Shown here: positions 50,981 through 59,919 of the stretch, piece by piece
Position numbering within the stretch: position 1 is the first letter of the stretch
Layout of the letters: each line of letters opens with the position of its first letter
Origin: an uncultured Clostridia bacterium
GTDB lineage: Bacteria; Bacillota; Clostridia; Christensenellales; Borkfalkiaceae
Direction: 5' to 3'
NCBI GenBank assembly: GCA_947627665.1
Contig: CANQWX010000004.1
Coordinates: 1 to 64,000, forward strand
Length of the DNA: 64,000 nucleotides
The notes under the pieces: model-generated
The model's database searches: none
Seen by the model: only the letters and a program-made list of their open reading frames with translations
Told to the model about the DNA's origin: nothing
Made by a program: the position numbers and the translations under genes

Positions 50981-53035
50981 ATGTATTTCAAACGCTACGA
51001 CTTCGGCGACACCGCCGTTTACTTTGTGGAAACGCCCGTGGACGGACGTTCCAAGTGCACGACCGTGGGCATGGCCGTCTATCCCGCGGACAGAGAGATC
51101 GATCCGCAGCGGCTGCAATGCGACAGCCTTGTCCAGGTGGCGTTCGCGGGCGACGAGAGCCTTGCCGATTATACGCGCGGGGTCACGATGCGCAACCGCC
51201 GCTCCACCCTGCTCAAGATCGTGCGGCAGACGCAGTTCATGGGCGGGAATCTCAATACATATCTCACGGACGGCGAGGGGAACGACTATGTCCACCGTTT
51301 GAGCTACGATCGGGCGACGGGCGTGTTTACGACGAGCGTCCGCTATGAGAACCATACCCGCGCGCCCCGCATGCTTGAGCATCTCTCCGCCTTTTCGCTC
51401 AGCGGGATCGCAAACGGCGACGGCAACACTTTGGGCCTGTCCATTCGCCGGATGACGAGCGCGTGGTCGCGGGAATGCCGCCTCAAAAGCGATACCTTTG
51501 CCCACCTCGGGCTAGACATGAGCTGGGCGCGCTACGGCGTGAAAGTGGAAAAATGGGGGCAGGTCGGCTCGATGTCCAACCGCGGCTATTATCCCTTTGC
51601 CGCCATCGAAGGACAGGATATTTGCTGGGGCGTACAGCTCGAGGCGCCCTTCTCGTGGCAGATGGAGGTGTACCAAGAAAAGGAAACGTGCGCCTTTTCG
51701 GGCGGGCTTGGCGATTTCGAGTTCGCGCATTGGCGCAAAAGTATTCCCGCGGGCGGCTCCTTCACCACGCACAACGCGCGCTTTACGGTGTGCCGCAATT
51801 TTATGGACGCCTGTAACGCGCTGATCCGCGAACAGGCGGGGAGGCTTTCCGCGCCGCGGAGCGAGGAGAGCATGCCCGTCATTTTCAACGAGTATTGTAC
51901 CACCTGGGGAGCGCCTTCCGAGCGGAACATCACCCGCATTCTCAAAGCGATCAAAGACCTTCCCATCGAGGAATTTGTCATCGACTGCGGCTGGTACCGT
52001 CCCGACGGAAAGGAATGGAACAACGCCATCGGCGATTGGAACGAGAGCAAAAAACTCTTCCCCGAGGGGATCCGCAAGGTGGCGGAAAAGATCAAAGCGG
52101 CGGGAAAACGACCCGGAATATGGTTTGAGTTTGAGAACGTCGGGCGGGAGAGCAACGCTTTCGCCTGCGAGGACGTGCTGCTCAAAAAAGACGGGCAGGT
52201 CATCACGTCCAAAAACCGCAGGTTCCTCGATCTGCGCCTTCCCGAAGTCCAGAACTATCTCCGCACAAAGCTGCTTGCCTTTTTGCGCGACAACGGCTTT
52301 ACCTATCTAAAAATCGACTACAACGATACGTTCGGCGTCGGTTGCGACGGGGCGGAATCTCTCGGCGAGGGGGGAAGGCTCGTCGCCGAGGAGAGCGTCC
52401 GCTGGCTCGCCCGCATACGGGAAGCCGTCCCCGGGATCGTCATCGAGAACTGCGCCTCCGGCGGAAGCCGCATCGAGCCTCTCCGCATGAGCGAAGTGTC
52501 GATGTGCTCCTTTTCCGACGCGCACGAATGTGCCGAGATCCCGCTTGTGGCGGCGAACGTTTCCCTTGCGATCCCCGCGGAACAGTCGCAGATCTGGGCT
52601 GTCATCCGTGAGGGGGAGAGCGATTCCCGCACCATCTATTCGCTCTGCGCCGCCATGATCGGGCGGATCTGCCTCTCGGGAGATATCTGCAAGATCTCCG
52701 CCGAAAAGCTTGCGCTGATCGGCAGAGGGCTTTCCTTTTACGGCAAGATCAAGGAACTTGTGCGCAGAGGGGATATCCGCCTGATCGACTGCGATATCGA
52801 GAGCTACCGCGCGCCGCACGGGCGGCAGGTCTATTGGAAAGAACTTGGGGAACAGCGGCTCATCATTGTGCATTTTCTCGATTGTGAAACTGCCGTGCGT
52901 ATCCCGATGGACGGCTACGAACTCACCGACGTCTTTACCGACCTTCCCTATACGACGCGCAACGAAGTGCTGCGAATTGCGGGAAAGCCGTACACGGCGG
53001 GAGCCTTTTTATTGGAGAAAAAACATGAACTATGA
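50981..53035 (+). CDS. GH36-like glycosidase (alpha-galactosidase family)
   Basis: A 684-aa intracellular enzyme (no signal peptide). An N-terminal beta-domain is followed by a TIM barrel with EFVIDCGWYRP (about 331), PGIWFEFENVG, the likely nucleophile Asp446 in YLKIDYND, and ENCASGGSRIEP (489-500), which holds the place of the CxxGGxRxD acid/base motif. There the expected Asp is Glu. In this arabinose operon the natural substrate may be a beta-L-arabinopyranoside, which has the same ring stereochemistry as an alpha-galactoside; this is inference. The start directly follows the small unknown gene, and the end overlaps the next gene by 11 nt. Confidence 0.82.
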   Translation: MYFKRYDFGDTAVYFVETPVDGRSKCTTVGMAVYPADREIDPQRLQCDSLVQVAFAGDESLADYTRGVTMRNRRSTLLKIVRQTQFMGGNLNTYLTDGEGNDYVHRLSYDRATGVFTTSVRYENHTRAPRMLEHLSAFSLSGIANGDGNTLGLSIRRMTSAWSRECRLKSDTFAHLGLDMSWARYGVKVEKWGQVGSMSNRGYYPFAAIEGQDICWGVQLEAPFSWQMEVYQEKETCAFSGGLGDFEFAHWRKSIPAGGSFTTHNARFTVCRNFMDACNALIREQAGRLSAPRSEESMPVIFNEYCTTWGAPSERNITRILKAIKDLPIEEFVIDCGWYRPDGKEWNNAIGDWNESKKLFPEGIRKVAEKIKAAGKRPGIWFEFENVGRESNAFACEDVLLKKDGQVITSKNRRFLDLRLPEVQNYLRTKLLAFLRDNGFTYLKIDYNDTFGVGCDGAESLGEGGRLVAEESVRWLARIREAVPGIVIENCASGGSRIEPLRMSEVSMCSFSDAHECAEIPLVAANVSLAIPAEQSQIWAVIREGESDSRTIYSLCAAMIGRICLSGDICKISAEKLALIGRGLSFYGKIKELVRRGDIRLIDCDIESYRAPHGRQVYWKELGEQRLIIVHFLDCETAVRIPMDGYELTDVFTDLPYTTRNEVLRIAGKPYTAGAFLLEKKHEL

Positions 53036-54245
53036 CGAAACTGTGCGCGTACTGCGCGAAAGGGGACAAGAACATCTCCTGCGCTTTTGGGACGAGCTGT
53101 CCGAGGACGAGCGTCGCTCCCTTTTGGCGCAGATCGAGGCGGTGGATTGGGACGCCGCCGATCTCGGACGTCATGCGGAACGGGTTGCCTGCGCGAAGGA
53201 ACCGAAGCCGATCAAGGGCGTTTCCCTTACGGAGATCGCGCGCGACCGGAAGGCGTTTTGCGCCGTCGGTGAAAAGGCGATCAGGGAGGGAAAGCTCGCC
53301 GCGGTATTGCTCGCGGGCGGGCAGGGCACGCGGCTCGGCTCGGACGCACCCAAGGGCGCGTTCGACATCGGCATCACCCATCCCCTGTATATTTTCGAGT
53401 GTCTGATCAACAATTTGCGCGCGGTGACGGAGCGAGTGGGATGTTTTGTGCCCCTCTTCATCATGACGAGCGAAAAGAACGACGCGGAAACCAAGGCATT
53501 TTTCGAGGAGCACGGCCGCTTCGGCTATCCGCGGGAATATATCCGCTTTTTCAAGCAGGACATGGCGCCTGCGGCCGACTTTGACGGCAAACTTCTTCTG
53601 GAAGAAAAGGGCAGACTGGCGCTCTCTCCCAACGGGAACGGCGGCTGGTATTCCTCTCTCGCCCGCGCGGGCATCTTAGAGGAGTTCCCCGCCGTGGAAT
53701 GGCTCAACGTATTTTCGGTGGACAATGTTTTGCAGCGCATCGCCGATCCCGTCTTTCTCGGCGCGACGATCCTGAGCGGAAGCGCTTGCGGCGCCAAAGT
53801 CGTTTCCAAAGCCGAACCGCATGAGAAGGTGGGGGTACTTTGTTTAGACGGGGGGCTTCCCGCTGTTGTGGAGTATTACGAACTTCCCGAAGAGATGGCA
53901 AACGCGCGGGACGGGGAAGGAAAGCTCCTCTACCGCCATGGGGTCATCCTCAACTATCTGTTTCAGACGAAAAAACTTGCGCAGATCGCCGATCAACGGA
54001 TCCCCGTGCATATCGTCAAAAAGAAAGTGCCTTTTCTCGACGCGCAGGGCAAGCGCGTCTGTCCCGAGGAGGTCAACGCCTATAAATTTGAAACGCTCAT
54101 ACTCGATATGATCCGCCTGATGGGAAGCTGTCTGCCGTTCGAGGTCGTGCGCGAGCATGAATTCGCGCCCGTCAAGAGCAGGACGGGAGTGGACAGTGTG
54201 GAGAGCGCGCGGGAGCTGTTGCAACGGAACGGGGTGGAATTGTAA
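53025..54245 (+). CDS. UDPGP-family UDP-sugar pyrophosphorylase
   Basis: A 406-aa nucleotidyltransferase of the eukaryote-like UTP-glucose/UDP-N-acetylhexosamine pyrophosphorylase family. Motifs: VLLAGGQGTRLGSDAPKGAFD (UTP-binding loop with the catalytic Lys), PLFIMTSEKND, FKQDMAPAAD, SPNGNGGWYSSL and the sugar-binding NVFSVDNVL. It would make a UDP-sugar from UTP and a sugar-1-phosphate. Galactose-1-phosphate released through the GH36 enzyme, or a pentose-1-phosphate, would fit the context. GGAG precedes the ATG, which lies inside the end of the glycosidase gene. Confidence 0.85.
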   Translation: MNYDETVRVLRERGQEHLLRFWDELSEDERRSLLAQIEAVDWDAADLGRHAERVACAKEPKPIKGVSLTEIARDRKAFCAVGEKAIREGKLAAVLLAGGQGTRLGSDAPKGAFDIGITHPLYIFECLINNLRAVTERVGCFVPLFIMTSEKNDAETKAFFEEHGRFGYPREYIRFFKQDMAPAADFDGKLLLEEKGRLALSPNGNGGWYSSLARAGILEEFPAVEWLNVFSVDNVLQRIADPVFLGATILSGSACGAKVVSKAEPHEKVGVLCLDGGLPAVVEYYELPEEMANARDGEGKLLYRHGVILNYLFQTKKLAQIADQRIPVHIVKKKVPFLDAQGKRVCPEEVNAYKFETLILDMIRLMGSCLPFEVVREHEFAPVKSRTGVDSVESARELLQRNGVEL

Positions 54246-54589
54246 TGGAAGAGAAAAAGGAACCGATCGTTGCCTTTGTGGAGCTTTTGGCGCAGCTCGG
54301 CGGGGAGCTTCGCACCCTTTACCGCGAGGGGAACGCGCAGGCGCTTACGGACATGAACGCCACTATAAAGGAAATGTACCGCCTCCAGCACGGGAGCGGG
54401 GAGGACGCCTTCCGCGCGATTGGCTCCGATTGCGAAGTCATCTACCGTAATTTTGATATGATCGTCGCGGTCCTCCGTACCACAGAGAACGGAGAGGCGG
54501 ACCGTGGCGCACAGACGGCGGTCAATAAATTTTTACGCAATATCAACGGGGCCGTGGGGAACATCATCACCCTGCTCGGCCTCGCATAA
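54245..54589 (+). CDS. second small unknown protein of the arabinose operon
   Basis: A 114-aa soluble, largely helical protein. Its start overlaps the preceding stop (TAATG), so it is translationally coupled. Sequence landmarks are FVELLAQLGGELRTLYREGN, MYRLQHGSGEDAFRAIGSDC and NKFLRNINGAVGNIITLLGLA. It is not recognised. Tight coupling to a pyrophosphorylase and to a GH51 gene 12 nt later suggests a role in the same pathway, unproven. Confidence 0.65.
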   Translation: MEEKKEPIVAFVELLAQLGGELRTLYREGNAQALTDMNATIKEMYRLQHGSGEDAFRAIGSDCEVIYRNFDMIVAVLRTTENGEADRGAQTAVNKFLRNINGAVGNIITLLGLA

Positions 54590-54601
54590 GGAGAACGCTT
54601 C

Positions 54602-56128
54602 ATGAAAACGACCAAGATCTTTGCGGACAGAAATCTGACCGTGGGGCAAGTGCAGCCCACGCTCTACGGCTCTTTTCTCGAGCATCTCGGAAGAGCCGTG
54701 TACGAAGGCATCTACGAACCGGGACACCCCACAGCAGATGAGAACGGTTTCCGCGGCGATGTTTTGGAACTGATACAAGAGCTTAACGTTCCCATCGTCC
54801 GTTATCCGGGCGGAAACTTTGTTTCGGGCTATGATTGGCGGGACGGGATCGGACCAAAGGACAAGCGTCCCGTCCGCCTCGACCTTGCATGGCATACCAC
54901 AGAACCCAATGAATTTGGCACGGATGAATTTCTGAAATGGTGCAAAAAGGCGGGGGTCGTTCCCATGATGGCGGTCAATTTGGGCACGGGAACGGTAAAG
55001 GACGCCGCGCAGCTCGTCGAGTATTGCAATCATGCGGGGGGCACCGCGCTCTCCGATCTCAGGCGGGCAAACGGCGCAGAAGAGCCATACCGCGTTGCCT
55101 ATTGGTGCCTCGGCAACGAGATGGACGGGCATTGGCAGATCGGGCATCTCACTGCGGACGAGTACGGGAGAAAGGCGTTCGAGGCGGCCAAGGTCATGCG
55201 TTGGACAAATGGGGAAACGGACCGCGAAGCCCCGAACGGCAGGCTTAAACTCATCGTTTCCGGCTCTTCCAACCATGAGATGCCGACCTTCCCCGAATGG
55301 GACAGGATCGTGCTCGAACATACCTACGAGCAGGTGGATTATCTCTCCATGCACCGCTATTACGAATATGCCCCGCAGAGCCGCCGCCCCTTGGAGGACT
55401 TTTTCGGCGCCGCAGACGACATGAAGCGGTATATCGATACCATGCGCGCCACCATCGAATATGTGCGGGCAAAGGTGCGTTCCGCAAGGAAAGTACGGAT
55501 CTCCTTCGACGAGTGGAACATCTGGACGCAGTCCGCGCCGCGCAGAGAACCTCTTTGGAAGAAGGCGCCGCATCTTCTCGAGGACGTGTATACCTTCCGC
55601 GACGCGCTCGTGTTTGCGGGGCTTATGAACACTCTCCTCAACAGCTGCGACGTCGTGCACATCGGCTGCCTCGCACAGCTCGTGAACGTGATCGCGCCCA
55701 TTATGACGGAGAAAGGGGGCGGCGTTTTCCGCCAGACGACCTTCTATCCCTTCCGCTATCTCTCGAACAGCGCCCGCGGCGAAACCGTCCGCACTTTTTC
55801 GGACAGCGACACCTTTGAGAATGTGTACGGCGAAGGCCGCTATATCAACGAAGCGGTCAATTATGACCGTAAGACGGGTACCGTCGTCGTGTCCCTTTGC
55901 AATTATGCGCAGGAGCAGCGGGAAGTGGAGCTGGAACTGCGCTCCTTCGGCAAATTGAAAGCTACCGAATACGTCGAGATGACCTCCGCCGACCTCGACG
56001 CCGTAAACGGTTTCGGCATAGAGCGCGTCGTCCCGCAGGAAAGGGAGCTTCCGTCCGTAAAGGAAGGTTCCCGCGTCATGCTCACCCTGCCTCCCATGAG
56101 TTGGAGTTTTTTGAAGTTTACGGCATAG
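54602..56128 (+). CDS. abfA: alpha-L-arabinofuranosidase, GH51
   Basis: A 508-aa intracellular glycosidase that removes terminal arabinofuranose from arabinan and arabinoxylan oligosaccharides. GH51 features: LYGSFLEHLGRAVYEGIYEP, RYPGGNFVSGYDWRDGIG, the acid/base Glu173 in WCLGNEMDG, VDYLSMHRYYEY, and the nucleophile Glu304 in ISFDEWNIW. It has no signal peptide, so oligosaccharides must enter first; the sugar-binding lipoprotein at 63114 could serve this. Last gene of the operon. Confidence 0.96.
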   Translation: MKTTKIFADRNLTVGQVQPTLYGSFLEHLGRAVYEGIYEPGHPTADENGFRGDVLELIQELNVPIVRYPGGNFVSGYDWRDGIGPKDKRPVRLDLAWHTTEPNEFGTDEFLKWCKKAGVVPMMAVNLGTGTVKDAAQLVEYCNHAGGTALSDLRRANGAEEPYRVAYWCLGNEMDGHWQIGHLTADEYGRKAFEAAKVMRWTNGETDREAPNGRLKLIVSGSSNHEMPTFPEWDRIVLEHTYEQVDYLSMHRYYEYAPQSRRPLEDFFGAADDMKRYIDTMRATIEYVRAKVRSARKVRISFDEWNIWTQSAPRREPLWKKAPHLLEDVYTFRDALVFAGLMNTLLNSCDVVHIGCLAQLVNVIAPIMTEKGGGVFRQTTFYPFRYLSNSARGETVRTFSDSDTFENVYGEGRYINEAVNYDRKTGTVVVSLCNYAQEQREVELELRSFGKLKATEYVEMTSADLDAVNGFGIERVVPQERELPSVKEGSRVMLTLPPMSWSFLKFTA

Positions 56129-56157
56129 ATCGCATAAGATAACGAGGAAGTAAATTT

Positions 56158-57546
56158 ATGAAAAAACATCGGATGCTCTATTTTCTTTTCACTGCCACGC
56201 TCTCGGCGTCGATCGTCATGAGCACAAGCGCCTGTTCGCTCGGCGATCTGTTCCGCCCGGATGATGACGATACGACGCAGACTCTTCCCACCGAGGACGA
56301 CGCGCAGATCCGCGCGGTCTACGATTCGTATGTACAAAACTGCGCCGAACAGGGGAGGAAGGAACTCTCCTACGAAGAGTGGCTTGCCTCCGTCAAGGGC
56401 GAAAAAGGGGAGGACGGCAACGGCTGGCACTACGGGAACGGCACCCCTTCGCAAGCGCTCGGCAAAGACGGCGATCTCTATCTGGACTATGCCACATGGA
56501 ATGTCTACACAAAGGACGGCGGCAGCTGGACTTTGCGCGGCTGCATCAAGGGCGAAAAGGGCGAGGACGGCAACGGAGGGGAGGCAGCAGGCAATGCGGA
56601 ACTCACGATCCACTTCCTTGAGCTTGGCAATAAATATGCGGGGGATTGCATATTTATTCAATGTGGCGATGTCGAAGTGCTTATCGACGGCGGCTCGCGC
56701 ACGGACTCCGCGGATACGATTGAACGGTATGTCGACCAATATTGTACGGACGGCGTACTCGAATATGTGATCGTGACCCACGCCGACCAAGACCATATCG
56801 CGGCGCTTGCTGGCGACCAAAGCCACAAGGGTCTGTTTGAGCGCTATGTTTGCAAGACGATCATCGATTTCCCTCTCACGGATAAGACGACGCAGGTCTA
56901 CAAACGCTATGTCGCGGCGCGCGATGCGGAAGTACAGGCGGGCGCCGTTCACTACAACGCGTTGCAATGCTATAACAACGAGGGAGATGCGAAGCAGTCC
57001 TATTCTCTCGGCGAGGGCGTGAGCATGAATTTCCTGTATAATTATTACTACGATCACAAGACAAGCGATGAGAATAATTATTCGGTGTGCATGTATATCC
57101 AGCAGGGAGAATATCGCTATCTCTTTACGGGGGATCTCGAAGAGGACGGGGAGAGGCGCCTTGTCGCCAACAATTCGCTTGCACCGTGCAAACTCTATAA
57201 GGCGGGACACCACGGCAGCAAGACTTCGTCGACCGAGGCGCTTTTGAACGTCATCCGCCCGGAGTATGTATGCATCTGCTGCTGCGCGGGTTCGCCCGAA
57301 TATACGTCGAACAACAACAATACCTTCCCGACGCGGGACGCCCTTTCGCGGATCGAAAAATACACGGACAATATTTTTGTCACTTCGCTTGCGACGAACG
57401 TCGATTTGTCTGCAAAAACATGGGACTACACTTCGCTGAACGGGAATATCGTCGTGAAGTCGGACGGCTCCGCCTTCTCCGTGACGGGGAGCAACCATTC
57501 CCAAAAGCTCAAAGATACGCCGTGGTATCTTGCGAACAGGGCATAA
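56158..57546 (+). CDS. exported MBL-fold hydrolase lipoprotein, ComEC C-terminal type
   Basis: A 462-aa lipoprotein (signal to Cys26 in STSACSLG). Residues 30-150 are an acidic linker with two collagen-like GEKGEDGNG repeats flanking a small domain. The rest is a metallo-beta-lactamase domain like the C-terminal part of ComEC/Rec2: HFLELGNKYAGDCIFIQCG, DGGSR, THADQDHI (HxxxDH metal site), FTGDLEEDGERRL and KAGHHGSKTSS. Such domains cut nucleic acid or phosphodiesters outside the cell. It has no transmembrane competence domain, so it is not ComEC itself. It starts 29 nt after abfA and may be read from the same promoter. Confidence 0.85.
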   Translation: MKKHRMLYFLFTATLSASIVMSTSACSLGDLFRPDDDDTTQTLPTEDDAQIRAVYDSYVQNCAEQGRKELSYEEWLASVKGEKGEDGNGWHYGNGTPSQALGKDGDLYLDYATWNVYTKDGGSWTLRGCIKGEKGEDGNGGEAAGNAELTIHFLELGNKYAGDCIFIQCGDVEVLIDGGSRTDSADTIERYVDQYCTDGVLEYVIVTHADQDHIAALAGDQSHKGLFERYVCKTIIDFPLTDKTTQVYKRYVAARDAEVQAGAVHYNALQCYNNEGDAKQSYSLGEGVSMNFLYNYYYDHKTSDENNYSVCMYIQQGEYRYLFTGDLEEDGERRLVANNSLAPCKLYKAGHHGSKTSSTEALLNVIRPEYVCICCCAGSPEYTSNNNNTFPTRDALSRIEKYTDNIFVTSLATNVDLSAKTWDYTSLNGNIVVKSDGSAFSVTGSNHSQKLKDTPWYLANRA

Positions 57547-57593
57547 GGGGCATCAAGCGGGGAAATAAGACGAAAAGGATTTTGTTCATATTG

Positions 57594-57622
57594 TTGCAAT
57601 CTTTTTGCGGTTGTGTTATAAT
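57594..57622 (+). promoter_or_regulatory. promoter of the repeat-rich surface protein
   Basis: TTGCAA (57594-57599), 17-nt spacer, TATAAT (57617-57622). AATTCGGAGG precedes the ATG. Confidence 0.8.
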
Positions 57623-57662
57623 ATGATCAAGAAATTATCATCCGGAATTCGGAGGAAGCATC

Positions 57663-59525
57663 ATGAGAAAATCGAAAGTAGGGAAAATGTTCCTTCTTGC
57701 CACGGCGGTCGCCTGCGGCGTTGCCTCTTTCGGCATGCTCGGCGCGCACGCTTCGGCTTCGGCGGCGTCCGGTCTTTGCGAGGTGGACGGCGTTACCTAT
57801 CAGACGCTCGGCGAAGGGGTGGCGCACTGGGAACAGGGCACTACCCTGAAACTGCTGCAAAACTGCGATCTCGCCGATGTCGGTGAAAAATATTCGCTCC
57901 CCGTTACGGTAAGTAAAACGCTCGATCTGAACGGAAAAACGTTGCGCGGGACGGGAGCGGATTCCGTTTTGCGCGTGACGGGCACGGGTGTCACCTTTAC
58001 CGTTACGGATACTTCCGCGGAGAAGTCGGGGAAGATCTCGGAGGGCGGCGCGATCCTCGGCGGCGGCATTTTCCTCTCGGAAGCCACCCTTGAGCTGAAC
58101 GGCGGCGCGATCACCCAAAACCGCGCGAGCAGCGGCGGCGGGATCTATGCCTCCGACGCGACGGTGCACCTAAACGGCGGCTCGGTGTGCGAAAACACCG
58201 CGGGCTACGGCGGCGGGATCGAACTGAAGGGCGGCTCTATGCTGCTTTCGGAGGACACCGAATGTACCATTGAGGGGAATACCGCAACGGTCAACGGCGG
58301 CGGGGTCTATGCGCTCGGGAGCGATACCGCTTCGGCGACGCTCACCGTCGGCGGCGGAAAGATCGGCGGCAATACGGCCGAAAAGGGCGGTGGCGTCGCA
58401 CTGTGGGGCGGCGCTGTCCTGACGCTTTCGGCGGGCGGCGAGATCTCTGAGAACCATGCGGACGGCGGCGCGGGCGTTTATGCTTTCGGCGCGACGACGG
58501 ATGGAACCGTTACAAAGCCCGCTACGTTCCATATGACGGGCGGACGGGTCAACGCGAATGTCGGCGGCACGGGCTTCGGCGCGGGCGTCAAGATCGGCTT
58601 GGGCGGCGTGTTCCATATGACGGGCGGCACCGTTTCTCAAAATACCACCCGAATGAACGGCGGGGGCGTTTCCGTCGATAACGGCGGCGAAGCGACGTTC
58701 GGCGGCAAGGCGCAAGTGAGCGAAAATCTGCGCGGTTCGTCGCGGGATAACATTTTCTATGCGGATGACAGCACGCTTACGGTCAACAACGATTTTACGG
58801 GAAAACTCGGTTTCAACCATAGTTTTTACGGGATCGTCTGTAAAAACTACACGGGTCTTATCGACGGCTTCTTTGCCGACGACCCCGATTACGAGATCTA
58901 CCGCGAAGAGGGCACCGTCTACATCGGAAGCGTCGTTCCCGCTTCACTGAAGATCGTTACCATGCCAGATAAGGTGATCTATAACGCGGGAGAAAGCCCC
59001 GATTATACGGGGATGAAGGTCGAAGTCGTCTATAAGGACGGACGCACGCAAGAGATCACCGATTATATGGCGGACGACGCTCCGCTGTCCGCACGCGACG
59101 CGGACCGCGAGATCTCCTACACCGTGCATAACGTGACCGTAAAGACCGTCGTCCAATTTACCGTGAATGCGGACGTGCCGCAGACCCCCGGCGGTTCGCA
59201 GACTCCCGGCGGTTCACAGACTCCCGGCGGTTCGCAAACTCCCGGCGGTTCGCAGACCCCCGGCGGCTCGCAGGGGGCGGACGCACCGTCGCAGAGCACG
59301 CCCTTCCCCGGCGGTTTTATCGCCGTTGTGGTGCTTGCCGTTCTGTTTGTGATCGCATTTATCGCCGTCGGCTTTATCACACACGGCTTCGGTGGAAAGA
59401 AGAGGACCGATGAGAAAACCGATGAAAAGGACGAGGAAAAGCAGGAGGACGGTGAAAAGCCTGCGGACGGGGAGCCTGAAAAGGACGAAAGTGCCGCGGA
59501 AGATCCCGAAAAGGGCGGAGAATGA
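57663..59525 (+). CDS. membrane-anchored surface protein with beta-helix and Ig-like domains
   Basis: A 620-aa exported protein: signal peptide (1-35), a beta-helix region of about 90-370 with many GGG/NGG turns (ELNGGAITQNRASSGGGIYA, TVNGGGVYALG, GGGVSVDNGG), an Ig-like Big_3 domain near 430-500 (PDKVIYNAGESPDYTGMKV), five QTPGGS repeats, a transmembrane helix and a Lys/Asp/Glu-rich cytoplasmic tail. The beta-helix resembles polymorphic outer-surface and autotransporter-type passenger repeats. Probably an adhesin or glycan-binding protein; no enzyme site is seen. It has its own promoter and terminator. Confidence 0.85.
   Translation: MRKSKVGKMFLLATAVACGVASFGMLGAHASASAASGLCEVDGVTYQTLGEGVAHWEQGTTLKLLQNCDLADVGEKYSLPVTVSKTLDLNGKTLRGTGADSVLRVTGTGVTFTVTDTSAEKSGKISEGGAILGGGIFLSEATLELNGGAITQNRASSGGGIYASDATVHLNGGSVCENTAGYGGGIELKGGSMLLSEDTECTIEGNTATVNGGGVYALGSDTASATLTVGGGKIGGNTAEKGGGVALWGGAVLTLSAGGEISENHADGGAGVYAFGATTDGTVTKPATFHMTGGRVNANVGGTGFGAGVKIGLGGVFHMTGGTVSQNTTRMNGGGVSVDNGGEATFGGKAQVSENLRGSSRDNIFYADDSTLTVNNDFTGKLGFNHSFYGIVCKNYTGLIDGFFADDPDYEIYREEGTVYIGSVVPASLKIVTMPDKVIYNAGESPDYTGMKVEVVYKDGRTQEITDYMADDAPLSARDADREISYTVHNVTVKTVVQFTVNADVPQTPGGSQTPGGSQTPGGSQTPGGSQTPGGSQGADAPSQSTPFPGGFIAVVVLAVLFVIAFIAVGFITHGFGGKKRTDEKTDEKDEEKQEDGEKPADGEPEKDESAAEDPEKGGE
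59181..59270 (+). repeat. 18-bp coding tandem repeat, five units
   Basis: CAGACTCCCGGCGGTTCG-type units encode QTPGGS five times as a stalk before the membrane anchor. The copies are nearly identical, so the number could vary by slippage. Confidence 0.95.
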
Positions 59526-59558
59526 TCGTCCGATCGGAAAGATAAAAAGATAGATCAA

Positions 59559-59584
59559 AGGGACGGAATCGCTCCGTCCCTTTT
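59559..59584 (+). terminator. terminator after the surface protein gene
   Basis: Stem AAGGGACGGA/TCCGTCCC with loop ATCGC, followed by TTTT. Confidence 0.85.
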
Positions 59585-59626
59585 CTGTACCCGACGCCCC
59601 GGCATCAATGGGCATGAAAAGACAAG

Positions 59627-59670
59627 AAAAAAAGTATGAAAGCAATCTGACGATAGCCTCATACTTTTTT
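59627..59670 (-). terminator. terminator after tRNA-Thr(CGT)
   Basis: Minus strand: AAAAAAGTATGA, a loop, TCATACTTTTTTT. It begins at the last base of the tRNA. Confidence 0.8.
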
Positions 59671-59745
59671 GGAGCTACTGGCCGGACTTGAACCGGCGAC
59701 CTGCTGATTACGAATCAGCTGCTCTACCGACTGAGCCACAGTAGC
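59670..59745 (-). tRNA. tRNA-Thr (anticodon CGT)
   Basis: A 76-nt cloverleaf with CCA encoded. Acceptor GCTACTG/CAGTAGC, anticodon loop TTCGTAA (CGT, reads ACG), T-loop GGTTCAAGTCC. Confidence 0.95.
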
Positions 59746-59777
59746 ATGCTTGCCCGTTTCCTTCGAAATACTCTTAT

Positions 59778-59806
59778 ATTATATGGGAAAGCGGAATAAA
59801 AAGCAA
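59778..59806 (-). promoter_or_regulatory. promoter of tRNA-Thr(CGT)
   Basis: Minus strand: TTGCTT (59801-59806), 17-nt spacer, TATAAT (59778-59783). Confidence 0.75.
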
Positions 59807-59919
59807 GCATTTTTTGCGGTTAATTTTGTAATTTTCCAAAAACTTATTTTTGCGCCGCAAGAAGCCGAAATTGCTTGTTCAGTGCGGGTCCTGAAGCCCT
59901 TGCGGCGCGCCGCTGCGTC

